Assembly: GCA_900472175.1 (NCBI GenBank)
Contig: UCHD01000010.1
Span: forward strand, 62,001 to 126,000
Reading direction: 5' to 3'
Source: Hyphomicrobiales bacterium
GTDB taxonomy: Bacteria > Pseudomonadota > Alphaproteobacteria > Rhizobiales > Rhizobiaceae
Length of the DNA: 64,000 nucleotides
Shown one piece after another: positions 52,445-61,283 of this stretch. The notes beneath the pieces were generated by a model. The model was not told the origin of the DNA, did no database searches, and worked only from the letters and a program-made list of their open reading frames with translations. Made by a program: the position numbers and the translations under genes. Positions within the stretch are counted from its first letter, which is position 1; each line of letters starts with the position of its first letter.

Positions 52445-54379
52445 TCAACTCTCCCCTTGGTCACGGACCGGAACATGCGGCGTCTTGTTCCAGGAAAACG
52501 GGTTGGTCCGTAGCTCCAGCAAGGCTTTCCATGCGGCAAGCGAGATGGCTAGCCAGTAGAGCGGTACGAAAATCCAGCGCCAGCCAACGGCCTTTTTCTC
52601 GCGGGCGGTCATCCGGCTGCGTCCAAGCGAGATGAAGACGGCGTAGCTGCCGGCGATGTTGACGATATCGCAGATGAACAGCCAGAACGTCAGCCGGCTA
52701 TCAGTGAGCGTGCTGTCATCCAGCATCAGCCATGTCAGATAGGCAAGAAACCCGACCACAAAGGGGTGGCTGAGTGCGGAAAGCAGCAGGCCTGCAATCA
52801 AGATCTGGAAAACGATAAAGGCCGGCCAGCCCATCTCGTCCGCCAGTTTCCCGGGCCGGCGCATTAGCACCAGCCATGTCTGCAACCAGCCCTTGAACCA
52901 GCGTGTGCGCTGGCCAAGCCAGACGGACCGTTCTGTAGGTGCTTCCTCGAGCGTCGGCTTGAAGATGATGCGCGAGCGGTAACCGAAGCGGTGCAGCCGC
53001 AGCCCCAGATCGGCATCCTCTGTCATGTTATAGGGATCCCAACCGCCGATCCGTTTCAGCTCCGTGGTGCGAAAATGATTGGAAGTGCCGCCGAGCGGCA
53101 AGGGCAGGCCGGTCAGGGACAACATCGGCAGCAGCCCGCGAAACAGGCCCGCATATTCCAGCGCAAACAAGGCGCTCCACCAGGATTGCCGGGCATTGGT
53201 GATGATCAGCGGTGCCTGTAGGCAGATGACATGCGGCGGCGCTGCCGCAAAGGCTGCATGAGCCTCACGCAACTGGCCGGGATGTGGCCGGTCTTCGGCA
53301 TCGTAAACCGTCACATAGCGGCCGCGAACGCCGGGCAGGGCATAGGTCAAGGCTTTCGGCTTGGTGCGCGGCATGTGGACCGGCACCAGAACGATCTCGT
53401 ATTCGCGCGCCAGCGGTAGCGCCTTGAGTGCGGCGATGGTTGCAGCATCATCCTCCTCGCAGATCAGCTTGATATCGAGCCGCGAACGCGGCCAGTCCAG
53501 CCGGTCAAGGGCCTGAATGAGCTGCGCCACCACGCTCTCTTCCCTGTAGAGCGCGACAAGCACCGAATAGACCGGCAGCGGGCCATCTGCGAGAGCTGGT
53601 TGCGCCGTGTTGTCCCTGCTTTCCCGAAGCAAGGCACAGCCGAGCGCGTAAAGCCGCACCATAAAATTGGCAAGGAAGAACAAGGTCAGCACGATATGCA
53701 GGATCAGCATGCTGATCAGTGGCACGGTGGCGGCCGCCACCAGCAAGGCGCACAGCATGATGCCGGCATAAAACCCCTGCTTGCCCCAGAAGGTGATGCG
53801 TGCACTGTGCAGCGGCGCGGCCTCAAACAGCGCACGCGTTGCCGCCGAAACCCGCCGCTTTGCGCCTGCCCGCCAGACCGCATCGCGCACCGCCGACGGT
53901 GTCGAAACGGCGAGCGATGACCGCAGCAGCGGCGTCCGCTGTAAAAGTGCTGCGAGCCCGGCCAACCGGTCAAGGGTTGGAACGATCACTGTCACCGGCG
54001 GGCGGCTTGCATGATGGACCCGCAGGATTTCCGGCCGTGCGATCTGGGTATCCACCCCTTCGATGTCCTGAACCCGGCCGGGATCGATATCGGCCATGAA
54101 GTCGAGCCCCAGCATTTCCGCCAGCGCCTCGAAATAGATGGTTTCGTCGATCTCGCCGGAAGCGAGCAGCTCGTCCTCGACGGTCGTGCCATGCGCCTGC
54201 GCAAGCTGCATGGCACGCGCAATCGAGGGCTTGCCGATGCCCATTTGCAGCAGCAGTCGTCCCTCTTGCTTCAGTGCGGGCGCGAATCCTCCTACTACGG
54301 TACCAGGCTGCGATCGCCCGGCCGGTGGCTCATTCGCGGTAGCCATTCCGGAATTGTCCGGATATTCTTCCAGACGCAT
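52445..54379 (-). CDS. Membrane glycosyltransferase family 2 with N-terminal GspE/MshE-like domain
   Basis: A 644-residue inner-membrane protein. Residues 30-130 resemble the N-terminal domain of GspE/MshE proteins (KPSIARAMQLAQAHGTTVED, often a c-di-GMP or regulatory module). Two membrane helices follow, then a GT-A domain with VYDAEDRPHPGQLR (DxD-type), TEDADLGLRLHRFGY and QRTRWFKGWLQT (QxxRW), and more helices at the end. The order matches NfrB-like and related polysaccharide-synthesising enzymes. The product is unknown. The start at 54379 has GGGG six bases upstream. It is divergent from a periplasmic binding protein gene. Confidence 0.82.
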   Translation of the reverse strand: MRLEEYPDNSGMATANEPPAGRSQPGTVVGGFAPALKQEGRLLLQMGIGKPSIARAMQLAQAHGTTVEDELLASGEIDETIYFEALAEMLGLDFMADIDPGRVQDIEGVDTQIARPEILRVHHASRPPVTVIVPTLDRLAGLAALLQRTPLLRSSLAVSTPSAVRDAVWRAGAKRRVSAATRALFEAAPLHSARITFWGKQGFYAGIMLCALLVAAATVPLISMLILHIVLTLFFLANFMVRLYALGCALLRESRDNTAQPALADGPLPVYSVLVALYREESVVAQLIQALDRLDWPRSRLDIKLICEEDDAATIAALKALPLAREYEIVLVPVHMPRTKPKALTYALPGVRGRYVTVYDAEDRPHPGQLREAHAAFAAAPPHVICLQAPLIITNARQSWWSALFALEYAGLFRGLLPMLSLTGLPLPLGGTSNHFRTTELKRIGGWDPYNMTEDADLGLRLHRFGYRSRIIFKPTLEEAPTERSVWLGQRTRWFKGWLQTWLVLMRRPGKLADEMGWPAFIVFQILIAGLLLSALSHPFVVGFLAYLTWLMLDDSTLTDSRLTFWLFICDIVNIAGSYAVFISLGRSRMTAREKKAVGWRWIFVPLYWLAISLAAWKALLELRTNPFSWNKTPHVPVRDQGES

Positions 54380-54438
54380 GAAAACCCCATTGCCGCGCTA
54401 CGCGGCAATACCCCTATCTCGTCCCGGGAATGATCATA

Positions 54439-55311
54439 ATGTTACGCGCTTTCCGTGCATCTCTAAAATTTTACGGGATTTTCTCGCTTTGCGTGTTGTT
54501 GGTTGCACCTTTTCCGGCCGTGTCACGCGCGGCCGATGGCGTTCATGATCTGCCGCTATTGTTCGATGCGCGCGAGCGGATCGCAAAGCCGGACCTCAGC
54601 GGCCTAGCGCGCCTGCGGTTCCTCACGACGGTGGATTTTCCGCCGTTCAATTTCATCGACCAGTCAGGCAAGCTTGCCGGCTTCCATGTCGATCTGGTGC
54701 GCGAGATCTGCCATGAGTTGGAAATCGACGCCAAATGCCAGATCCAGGCCGTGACCTTCGCGGAGTTGCAGCCGGCACTCGAGGGCGGGCAGGGAGAGGC
54801 CGTCATTGCCGGGATCGGCACCAGTTCGGAACTGCGGCAACGGTTCGCCTTTTCGCGCGCATTCATGAAGCTCCCGGCCCGGTTTGCGGCCAACCGCCAG
54901 GCGATGGGAAACGCTCTTTCTGTGGCGTCGCTGGCAGGCAAGCGGGTTGGCACCGTGTCAGGCACCACGCACGAGGCGATGCTCAAGGCGTTTTTTCCGC
55001 AGCTTGAGACGCAGTCCTTTCCAAGCCGTGAGGCGATGCTGGCGGCCTTGAAACAAGGGAGCGTTGCTGCGGTGTTTTCCGACGGCATGCAATTGTCGTT
55101 CTGGACGGCTGGCAGTGATGCGGCCAATTGCTGCGCTCTGATCGAGGGCGCCTATTTTTCACAACGCTTTCTGGGTGAGGGTTTGGCAATCATGAACCGC
55201 AAGGGCGATTCAGCGCTGACGCAGGCGATCGATCATGCGTTGCTGGAACTGTCCCGCAAAGGCCGGCTGAACGAAATCTACCTGCGTTATTTCCCGGCGG
55301 GCATTTACTGA
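54439..55311 (+). CDS. Extracellular solute-binding protein, family 3
   Basis: A 290-residue protein with a Sec signal peptide (MLRAFRASLKFYGIFSLCVL, cleavage near SRA/ADG). The mature part has the family 3 layout: LRFLTTVDFPPFNFIDQSGK, LAGFHVDLVREICHELEID, RFAFSRAFM and a closing LSRKGRLNEIYLRYF. Members bind amino acids or similar small molecules for an ABC importer, but no permease or ATPase gene is adjacent, so it is an orphan receptor or serves a transporter elsewhere. The ATG at 54439 has GGGA eight bases upstream. Confidence 0.82.
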   Translation: MLRAFRASLKFYGIFSLCVLLVAPFPAVSRAADGVHDLPLLFDARERIAKPDLSGLARLRFLTTVDFPPFNFIDQSGKLAGFHVDLVREICHELEIDAKCQIQAVTFAELQPALEGGQGEAVIAGIGTSSELRQRFAFSRAFMKLPARFAANRQAMGNALSVASLAGKRVGTVSGTTHEAMLKAFFPQLETQSFPSREAMLAALKQGSVAAVFSDGMQLSFWTAGSDAANCCALIEGAYFSQRFLGEGLAIMNRKGDSALTQAIDHALLELSRKGRLNEIYLRYFPAGIY

Positions 55312-55318
55312 AACCCTG

Positions 55319-56140
55319 TCAATCCATCTTCCGAAACGGCAGCAACAGCGACCAGAAGAGCCGTGCAGGCGAGGGGTTGCGATACTGGGTAAGCCCGATC
55401 CGCATAGCTTCCGGCGGCTGTTTCGAGCGCTCGCGATAGGTGGAAAACATCCTGTCCCAGAGGGAAAGATTGAAGCCATAATTGGTATCGGTTTCGTCCG
55501 GCTCGGCGGAATGATGGATGGCGTGCATGTCCGGCGTGACGACCAAGTGGCGCAGCAGGCGGTCGGCGCGCGCGGGAAGTTTCAGATTGGCATGATTGAA
55601 CATCGCCGCCCCATTCAGCACGATCTCGAAGATCAAAACGCTGACGGCAGGCGCACCGATCGCCAGGATGAACGCCGATTTCCACAGGATCGACAGCAGG
55701 ATTTCCAGCGGATGGAAGCGCAATGCTGTCGTCAGGTCCAGCCCGGTATCGGCATGGTGGACCCGGTGAATGCGCCAGAACAGCGGAACCTTGTGGAAGA
55801 TTACGTGCTCCAGCCAGATGGCGAAATCGAGAATGACGAAGGCGAGGATACCGCTGACGAGCGGTGGCAGGCCGAGCATCGGCAAAAGCCCGTATCCATG
55901 CGCGTTGGCAAATAGCGCAACGCCGGTTGCCGCCGCCGGAAAGATCATCCGCAGCATCAGCGACGACAGGATAAGGATAGACAGGTTGGTAAACCAGCGC
56001 TGCGCCTTGAGCGCCCGCATCAGTTCCGGACGCTCCAGCCGCGGGTGAGCCAATTCCAGCACGGCGAGCAGCAGGAAGATTGCAGCAAAGACGGTCAGGC
56101 GCAATACGGGCTCGCCGATGCCAAATATCTCCAGTGTCAT
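55319..56140 (-). CDS. Sterol desaturase / fatty acid hydroxylase family protein
   Basis: A 273-residue membrane protein with the histidine clusters of di-iron hydroxylases: HVIFHKVPLFWRIHRVHHAD (HxxxH and HxxHH) and HAIHHS near residue 205. Four to five helices surround the clusters. Bacterial members hydroxylate or desaturate lipids (for example ornithine lipids or carotenoids); the substrate is not visible. It ends eight bases from the end of the convergent binding protein gene. Confidence 0.83.
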   Translation of the reverse strand: MTLEIFGIGEPVLRLTVFAAIFLLLAVLELAHPRLERPELMRALKAQRWFTNLSILILSSLMLRMIFPAAATGVALFANAHGYGLLPMLGLPPLVSGILAFVILDFAIWLEHVIFHKVPLFWRIHRVHHADTGLDLTTALRFHPLEILLSILWKSAFILAIGAPAVSVLIFEIVLNGAAMFNHANLKLPARADRLLRHLVVTPDMHAIHHSAEPDETDTNYGFNLSLWDRMFSTYRERSKQPPEAMRIGLTQYRNPSPARLFWSLLLPFRKMD

Positions 56141-56243
56141 TCCCGCACCATCGCCGCCTGCCGGTTCGTCCTGTGGACGGCTATTTTAACGGGCGTGCGA
56201 TCAAGAGGAACACACGTTGGCGTGAAGCGAAAATCCGCTTCCT

Positions 56244-56654
56244 TCACCTGCGGAAACGGGCCATGGCGCCACGCTCGATCGCGGCACAGGTCAGCTTGTC
56301 CAGCCCCAGCCGGTCGCGCAGCAGTTGCAGCAACCGGATTTCCTCCTGGGCGATGGAATGATCGGCGGCGGCAAGCTCGACGGCCAGCGCGTAAGCCGTG
56401 TCGTAGAGGCGCGCGGGAAGCGCTTCACGCACAACCTCAAGCGCAATGTCCAGTCCCTCCGGGCCGTCGAGAAGGGCGGTGCATTCGCGCGCTGCATGCA
56501 TCAGATGGTCATGGTCGAAACCGTCAAACACCGGCAGGAAGCTGGTCAGCCTGCCGATGCGCTCCAGCTCGCCATCGGTCATGGCGGTATCAACGGCCGA
56601 CATCATCACCATGACGTAGATGAGGGCTTCATGATGGCTCATTGTGTTGGGCAT
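56244..56654 (-). CDS. TerB-like (tellurite resistance TerB family) protein
   Basis: A 136-residue helical protein with the TerB-type repeat of acidic helices: VMVMMSAVDTAMTDGELERI (metal-binding-like D...D/E) and later VELAAADHSIAQEEIRLLQLL. The family is linked to stress and tellurite resistance, but most chromosomal members have no known role. No other ter gene is near. Confidence 0.77.
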   Translation of the reverse strand: MPNTMSHHEALIYVMVMMSAVDTAMTDGELERIGRLTSFLPVFDGFDHDHLMHAARECTALLDGPEGLDIALEVVREALPARLYDTAYALAVELAAADHSIAQEEIRLLQLLRDRLGLDKLTCAAIERGAMARFRR

Positions 56655-56707
56655 GGGATATCCGTGTTGCTGTGCCGGTGTTGTCAGATATGGACCGCCG
56701 CCGCCGT

Positions 56708-57559
56708 CTACAAGCCCTGACCGGGCGTGTCAGTGGCGCTATCCTCGGGCAGGGCTGTTTCAGCCGGGGGCGTCGCGGTTGTGTCGAACGTTCTCGGGTC
56801 ATCTCCGAAAAAACCAAGGCGGGCCTTGCGGGCAGCGTCCACCTTGCCGGCCAGCGGCGATCCCGCGGTTGCGTCCGCCCAGCCGCTTTCGGCGAGCCAA
56901 GCGGCCGGATCGGTGTTGTTGACACTGCAGGTGGCGGTCAGCGTTCCCTGCCAGCCGTTTTTCGGCACGGTGCAGGAAAGCGCACGCGCCCGCAGGAAAT
57001 TGCGGAATGCGGTTTTAGCCACCGTGCCGCAGGGCCATACCTGTCCCGCCTCGCCACAGACCCGATCCGCCTTTTGCGGCAGGATACCGTACAGCTGCAG
57101 CAACCGGTCGCCGAATTGGATAAGACCGGCCGTGAGTGCGACCGGATGGCGCAGAACAGCGGGAACGGCTTCCGGCTTGGCAACCGGCAGCGATAACGGC
57201 AAACGTGGCTCGATGCGCTCCAAGGCGCGCGCGGTGATTTCCTGCGGCAGGCCGAATTGTTCCGGGGCTATATCGCGAACGGGTTGGCCCTGTGTTTGCG
57301 GCAGGCCTTCGCCTACAGTCCCCATCGGCGCGGTCTCGCCGGAAGCCGGATCGGCAGGCACGGTCTCGCCAGCATCTTCGGTATTCATCCCGTCGCCACC
57401 GAGATCGGGCACATCGGCCATGTCGGGTGTTTCGAGCGCAAAATCCTGGGTCTCGGCGCCCTGCCGCCCCTGAATGACCGAGGCGCCAGTCAGCAGTAGG
57501 GCGACAGTCAGGACGATGCCGGCCAAGCCGCCGCCGATGGTGAGCAGGTGCCGCTTCAT
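56708..57559 (-). CDS. Membrane-anchored thermonuclease (SNase)-like protein, probably inactive
   Basis: A 283-residue protein with an N-terminal membrane anchor (HLLTIGGGLAGIVLTVALLL), a long acidic Pro/Thr linker and a C-terminal SNase-like domain: LLQLYGILPQKADRVC, WPCGTVAKTAFRNFL, GTLTATCSVNNTDPAAWL and ARLGFFGDDPR. In active nucleases the first block reads DGDT...RLxGIDAPE with catalytic Arg and Glu; here the DGD is absent, the Arg position is Gln/Leu and PE is PQ, so catalysis is unlikely. The start at 57559 (MKRHLLTI) begins at the anchor. It follows the S24 regulator gene after 13 bases on the same strand. Confidence 0.7.
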   Translation of the reverse strand: MKRHLLTIGGGLAGIVLTVALLLTGASVIQGRQGAETQDFALETPDMADVPDLGGDGMNTEDAGETVPADPASGETAPMGTVGEGLPQTQGQPVRDIAPEQFGLPQEITARALERIEPRLPLSLPVAKPEAVPAVLRHPVALTAGLIQFGDRLLQLYGILPQKADRVCGEAGQVWPCGTVAKTAFRNFLRARALSCTVPKNGWQGTLTATCSVNNTDPAAWLAESGWADATAGSPLAGKVDAARKARLGFFGDDPRTFDTTATPPAETALPEDSATDTPGQGL

Positions 57560-57572
57560 CAGGAAAACTGTC

Positions 57573-58238
57573 CTATTGGCTGGCCCAGATGATGCGGGCG
57601 ATCCATTCGACATCGCTGAGTTCGAATGTGCGGTTGGGGTGGTCGGGGTTGAGCGACAGGAGTTCGATGTTGCGTGGGGTCTGGCGCACCAGCACCTTGG
57701 CCATCACTTCGCCCTCGGTGGTCTTGACCACCACACGGTCGCCGCGGCGGACCTGCGCGCCCGGCTCGACGATCAGCACATCGCCGTCGCGATAGAGCGG
57801 CAACATGCTGTCGCCCTGGATTTCCAGCGCATAGACGCCGGCCTTGGCGCCGGGAGCTGCCGGAAACTCGACGACGTCCCAGCCCTGGCCTGCCGGAAAG
57901 CCGCCATCGTCGAAGAAACCGCCGGCTCCGGCCTGGGCAAAGCCGAGCAGCGGAATGGAACCGGCCTGCGGCGGAAAGGCGCCGTCCGGCAGGGCGTTGG
58001 AAGGCGGTCCCGGCCGCAGGAAGTCCATGAACTGGTTGATCGTCGAGCCGGTCGCGTCAAGCACCTTGGCAATCGATTCCGTCGAGGGCCAGCGCTCGCG
58101 GCCATCGGCGGAATGGCGCTTTGATTTGTTGAAAGAGGTCGGATCCAACCCGGCCCGCCGGGCAAGGCCCGAAGGGGATAGTTGATGCCGCTCGGCGAGC
58201 GCATCAATCGCACTCCAGATCCGGTCATGTGAAAACAT
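57573..58238 (-). CDS. XRE/LexA-like transcriptional regulator with S24 peptidase domain
   Basis: A 221-residue regulator. The N-terminal HTH is IDALAERHQLSPSGLARRAG with a helix for DNA contact (FNKSKRHSADG). The C-terminal half is a LexA/CI-type S24 domain: nucleophile Ser in LEIQGDSMLPLY, general-base Lys in EGEVMAKVLV, and an Ala-Gly pair FAQAGAGG as possible self-cleavage site. It may respond to DNA damage through RecA. It is not LexA itself by its HTH type. The SNase-like gene lies 13 bases downstream, so the two form an operon. Confidence 0.85.
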   Translation of the reverse strand: MFSHDRIWSAIDALAERHQLSPSGLARRAGLDPTSFNKSKRHSADGRERWPSTESIAKVLDATGSTINQFMDFLRPGPPSNALPDGAFPPQAGSIPLLGFAQAGAGGFFDDGGFPAGQGWDVVEFPAAPGAKAGVYALEIQGDSMLPLYRDGDVLIVEPGAQVRRGDRVVVKTTEGEVMAKVLVRQTPRNIELLSLNPDHPNRTFELSDVEWIARIIWASQ

Positions 58239-58466
58239 CGTTGCGCATCCTGCAGGCGGTGAAGCGTGACGCTTTCTCGTGTTCTTGCTATTTTCTAAGT
58301 TCTTGCCGTCTTGGCGGTTTCGGTGCCAAGATTAGCCAAAATCCGGCGTGCAGTAAAGAGAGAAAGGAAAATAATCCTGTCTCTCTTCTTGTGCTCGTCC
58401 GATTGAAATGCGCCGTCCGCCGCCTATACTCCGGTGACTGTATCTTCTGGTTGCGAGGCGCCGCAT

Positions 58467-59552
58467 TTGTTCTCGATCGTGAAGTCCGAAATTCTGCTGG
58501 GCGCGGCGCTGGTTCTTGCTGCCGCCGGCTTCCTGCTCGAACATGCGCTGCTGGAAAGCGGGCAGGTGGCGGCTCTTGCCGGTGCAGCCGTTCTGGTCTT
58601 TGCCATCGTGCTCGCTTCATTACGGGTCGCCCATCATGCCGAAGTGCTGGCTGCCAAGGTCGGCGATCCCTATGGTACGATGATCCTGACCTTGTCGGCG
58701 GTGCTGGTCGAGGTGATCATCCTGGCGATCATGATGAGCGGCGAGGAGATATCGCCAACGCTGGTGCGCGACACGATCTATTCGGCTGTCATGCTCGATA
58801 TCAACGGCATTCTCGGGCTGGCGGCCCTGCTCGGCGGCCTCAAGCATGGCGAGCAATCCTACAACGACGATTCCAGCCGCACCTACAGCGTCATGATCCT
58901 GACGGCGATGGGCATTTCGATGGTCGTGCCGGAATTCGTTCCCGAGGCCAAATGGCACCTCTATTCGGCCTTCACCATCGTGGCGATGGTGACGCTTTAT
59001 GCGGTCTTCCTGAAAATGCAGGTTGGGGTGCACAGCTACTTCTTCAGCTACAGCTATCCCAAGCGCGAAGGCGGCGAAAAGCACCCGTCTGAGGCCGAAC
59101 CGGTGGCTGTGTCCATAACGATCCTGATTATCGGGGTCGTCATTATCGGCGCTCTGGCCGAAGTCATGTCAGGGCTGCTGACGGCGGGCCTGAAGGGAAC
59201 TGGTGCCCCGCCGGTCCTGGCGGCGATCGTCGTTGCGGCCATTTCCGCCTCGCCGGAAATCATGACGGCGATGCGGGCAGCGCTTGCCAACCGCATGCAG
59301 GCAGTCGTCAACATTGCACTTGGTGCTTCATTGTCGACCGTCATCCTGACGGTGCCGGTGATGGAGGCGATTGCGCTCTATACCGGCCAGCCCTTCATCA
59401 TGGCGATGACGCCGGTGCAGACGGTGATGGTGACAATCACCCTGATCGTGGCCGCCATCAACCTCAATGACGGCGAAACCAATGCGATCGAGGGCATGAC
59501 CCATTTCGTGCTGTTCGCCACGTTCGTGATGCTGTCGGTGATCGGGCTCTGA
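58467..59552 (+). CDS. Calcium/proton antiporter (ChaA-like, CaCA family)
   Basis: A 361-residue membrane protein with two repeats of the cation/Ca2+ exchanger family, the acidic helices LVEVIILAIMMSGEE and AAISASPEIMTAMRAAL being the ion-binding alpha repeats. It would export Ca2+ (or Na+/K+) using the proton gradient. TTG at 58467 was chosen because GAGG lies eight bases upstream; a GTG at 58434 in the same frame lacks such a site. Confidence 0.83.
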   Translation: MFSIVKSEILLGAALVLAAAGFLLEHALLESGQVAALAGAAVLVFAIVLASLRVAHHAEVLAAKVGDPYGTMILTLSAVLVEVIILAIMMSGEEISPTLVRDTIYSAVMLDINGILGLAALLGGLKHGEQSYNDDSSRTYSVMILTAMGISMVVPEFVPEAKWHLYSAFTIVAMVTLYAVFLKMQVGVHSYFFSYSYPKREGGEKHPSEAEPVAVSITILIIGVVIIGALAEVMSGLLTAGLKGTGAPPVLAAIVVAAISASPEIMTAMRAALANRMQAVVNIALGASLSTVILTVPVMEAIALYTGQPFIMAMTPVQTVMVTITLIVAAINLNDGETNAIEGMTHFVLFATFVMLSVIGL

Positions 59553-59734
59553 CTGGGGCGGCTGTCAGCTAAACGCCGGATGCTCCGCATCCAGAGCGCG
59601 ATCACCCATCGGTATTTCTTGCTGCGCCCCCATTTTTCGCCACACACCGCGCTGTCGTGCCTCTTCCTTGTGCGCTGGCCTCGCGATATCACAGATCGCG
59701 CGCGCGATTTGCGCAGCACCTTCGGGAGCCCTCC

Positions 59735-60613
59735 GTGAATACCTCCGTGCTTTCAGGCATTCTGCTGACGATCTTTTCCTATTTCCTGTTCACGCTGCAG
59801 GACGCTTCGGTCAAATGGCTGGTGGTGGCGCTGCCCGTCTGGCAGATTCTGTTCGTGCGCAGCGTGACGATCTTTGCGATCTGTACCGCCATCGGCCGCG
59901 GCCCGCTGCTTGTCCGCTCGCTGCGTTCGCCGGTGCTCAAGCCGATGATCCTGCGCAACCTGCTGCTGCTCGCCGCCTGGCTGTCCTACTATACCGCCGC
60001 CCGCGATCTCGGGCTGGCCGAACTCACGACGCTCTACTATGCGGCGCCGATCCTGATCACCATTCTTGCCGTGCCGATCCTCAAGGAAGATGTCCCACCG
60101 CTGCGCTGGATCGCGGTTATCGTCGGTTTCATCGGAGTGCTGGTGGCGACCGATCCGTTCGGGACGGGCATGAAACTCTCCCTGCCGGTCTGGCTGGCGC
60201 TTCAAGCGGCCGTGTTCTGGGCGTTTTCGACGGTGCTCTTGCGCAAGACCGCGATGCAGGAGGTGACGCTGGTGCAGATGACGCTGTCGAGCGGCTTCTT
60301 CATCCTGTTCACCGGCATTGCCGTCATCGTCACCTGGGTTCCGCCAAGCCTTCTCGACGTCGGCCTGATGGTGGGAACCGGGCTGATCGCCGGTATCGCG
60401 CAATATGCGCTGTTCGAGGGCATGCGGCGGGCGCCGGTCTCGGTGCTGGCGCCGTTTGAATATTCCTCGCTGATCTGGGCTTTTGGGCTCGGCTTCCTGA
60501 TCTGGGGCGATATCCCCGCAGCCCAGGTTTTTGTCGGCGCGGCGCTGATCTTTTCCGCCGGCATCATCATCATTCTTGGGGAACGTTTCGCCAGGCGGCT
60601 GACGGCCGGCTAG
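59735..60613 (+). CDS. DMT superfamily permease (EamA)
   Basis: A 292-residue inner-membrane protein with ten helices in two EamA repeats (FSYFLFTLQDASVKW in the first, APFEYSSLIWAFGLGFLIWG in the second). Members export metabolites such as amino acids or riboflavin precursors; the substrate is unknown. The GTG at 59735 has CGGGAG six bases upstream. It is convergent with mntR, with one base between stop codons. Confidence 0.87.
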   Translation: MNTSVLSGILLTIFSYFLFTLQDASVKWLVVALPVWQILFVRSVTIFAICTAIGRGPLLVRSLRSPVLKPMILRNLLLLAAWLSYYTAARDLGLAELTTLYYAAPILITILAVPILKEDVPPLRWIAVIVGFIGVLVATDPFGTGMKLSLPVWLALQAAVFWAFSTVLLRKTAMQEVTLVQMTLSSGFFILFTGIAVIVTWVPPSLLDVGLMVGTGLIAGIAQYALFEGMRRAPVSVLAPFEYSSLIWAFGLGFLIWGDIPAAQVFVGAALIFSAGIIIILGERFARRLTAG

Positions 60614-60614
60614 A

Positions 60615-61064
60615 TCAGGCTTTCCGTTCGATGAAGCGGCGGAAGGCTTCCAGCGTCTCGGCGCTGACATGGTGCTCGATACCCTCGGCATCGATGCGGG
60701 CGGTTTCCGGGCTGACGCCGAGGCAACGCAAAAAGGCTTCGACTGTCTGGTGGCGCGCCCGGCTTTCCAGCGCCATCTTTTGTCCGGCCTCGGTCAGGAA
60801 TACGCCGCGGTAGGGTTTGCGTGACACCAGCCCTTCGGCGGCAAGCCTTGCCAGCATCTTGGCAACTGTCGGCTGCGCCACGCCCAGACGGGCGGCGATA
60901 TCCACCTGGCGGGCCTCGTTGCCATCCTCGATCAGATCGGCGATCAGCTCGACATAATCCTCGATCAGCGCACCACGCCTCGCTTCGCGGGTCTGCCTAA
61001 AACCCTCGGAATGAATGTCCGCATCTGGGAGCGGGTCCGTGCGGGGAACAGGGCGGCGCGGCAA
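60615..61064 (-). CDS. mntR: Manganese-responsive repressor MntR (DtxR family)
   Basis: A 149-residue regulator. The winged HTH is [20 protein letters not shown] with the metal-site residues following it (D/E-rich [11 protein letters not shown] ... [19 protein letters not shown] and [12 protein letters not shown]). It represses mntH when Mn2+ is sufficient. The first codon appears to be TTG at 61064, with GAGGA about 11 bases before it. It lies divergently beside mntH, the normal rhizobial arrangement. Confidence 0.87.
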   Translation of the reverse strand: MPRRPVPRTDPLPDADIHSEGFRQTREARRGALIEDYVELIADLIEDGNEARQVDIAARLGVAQPTVAKMLARLAAEGLVSRKPYRGVFLTEAGQKMALESRARHQTVEAFLRCLGVSPETARIDAEGIEHHVSAETLEAFRRFIERKA

Positions 61065-61210
61065 CGGGGCGATGTCCTCTCAGGTTTCTTCATCGATGCT
61101 TTTGAGGTTTCATAACACGCGCTCGGATTTTTCATAACGATTTATCCCGTCTTCCACACCGCCGCCGCGCATGTCTTTCTAATCCCTTAAAAAAGCAAAA
61201 TCGATGAAAT

Positions 61211-61219
61211 ATAGCCTAT
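61211..61219. promoter_or_regulatory. Possible MntR operator core between mntR and mntH
   Basis: ATAGCCTAT is an inverted repeat (ATAG-C-CTAT) about 65 bases before the mntH start. The position suits an MntR site, but the flanks are not symmetrical, so the call is tentative. Confidence 0.35.
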
Positions 61220-61283
61220 TGCATAATGTTTTGCCCTGGCATATTTTTGGATAACAGAGCCATTCCGTATCCGGAGACCGTGC

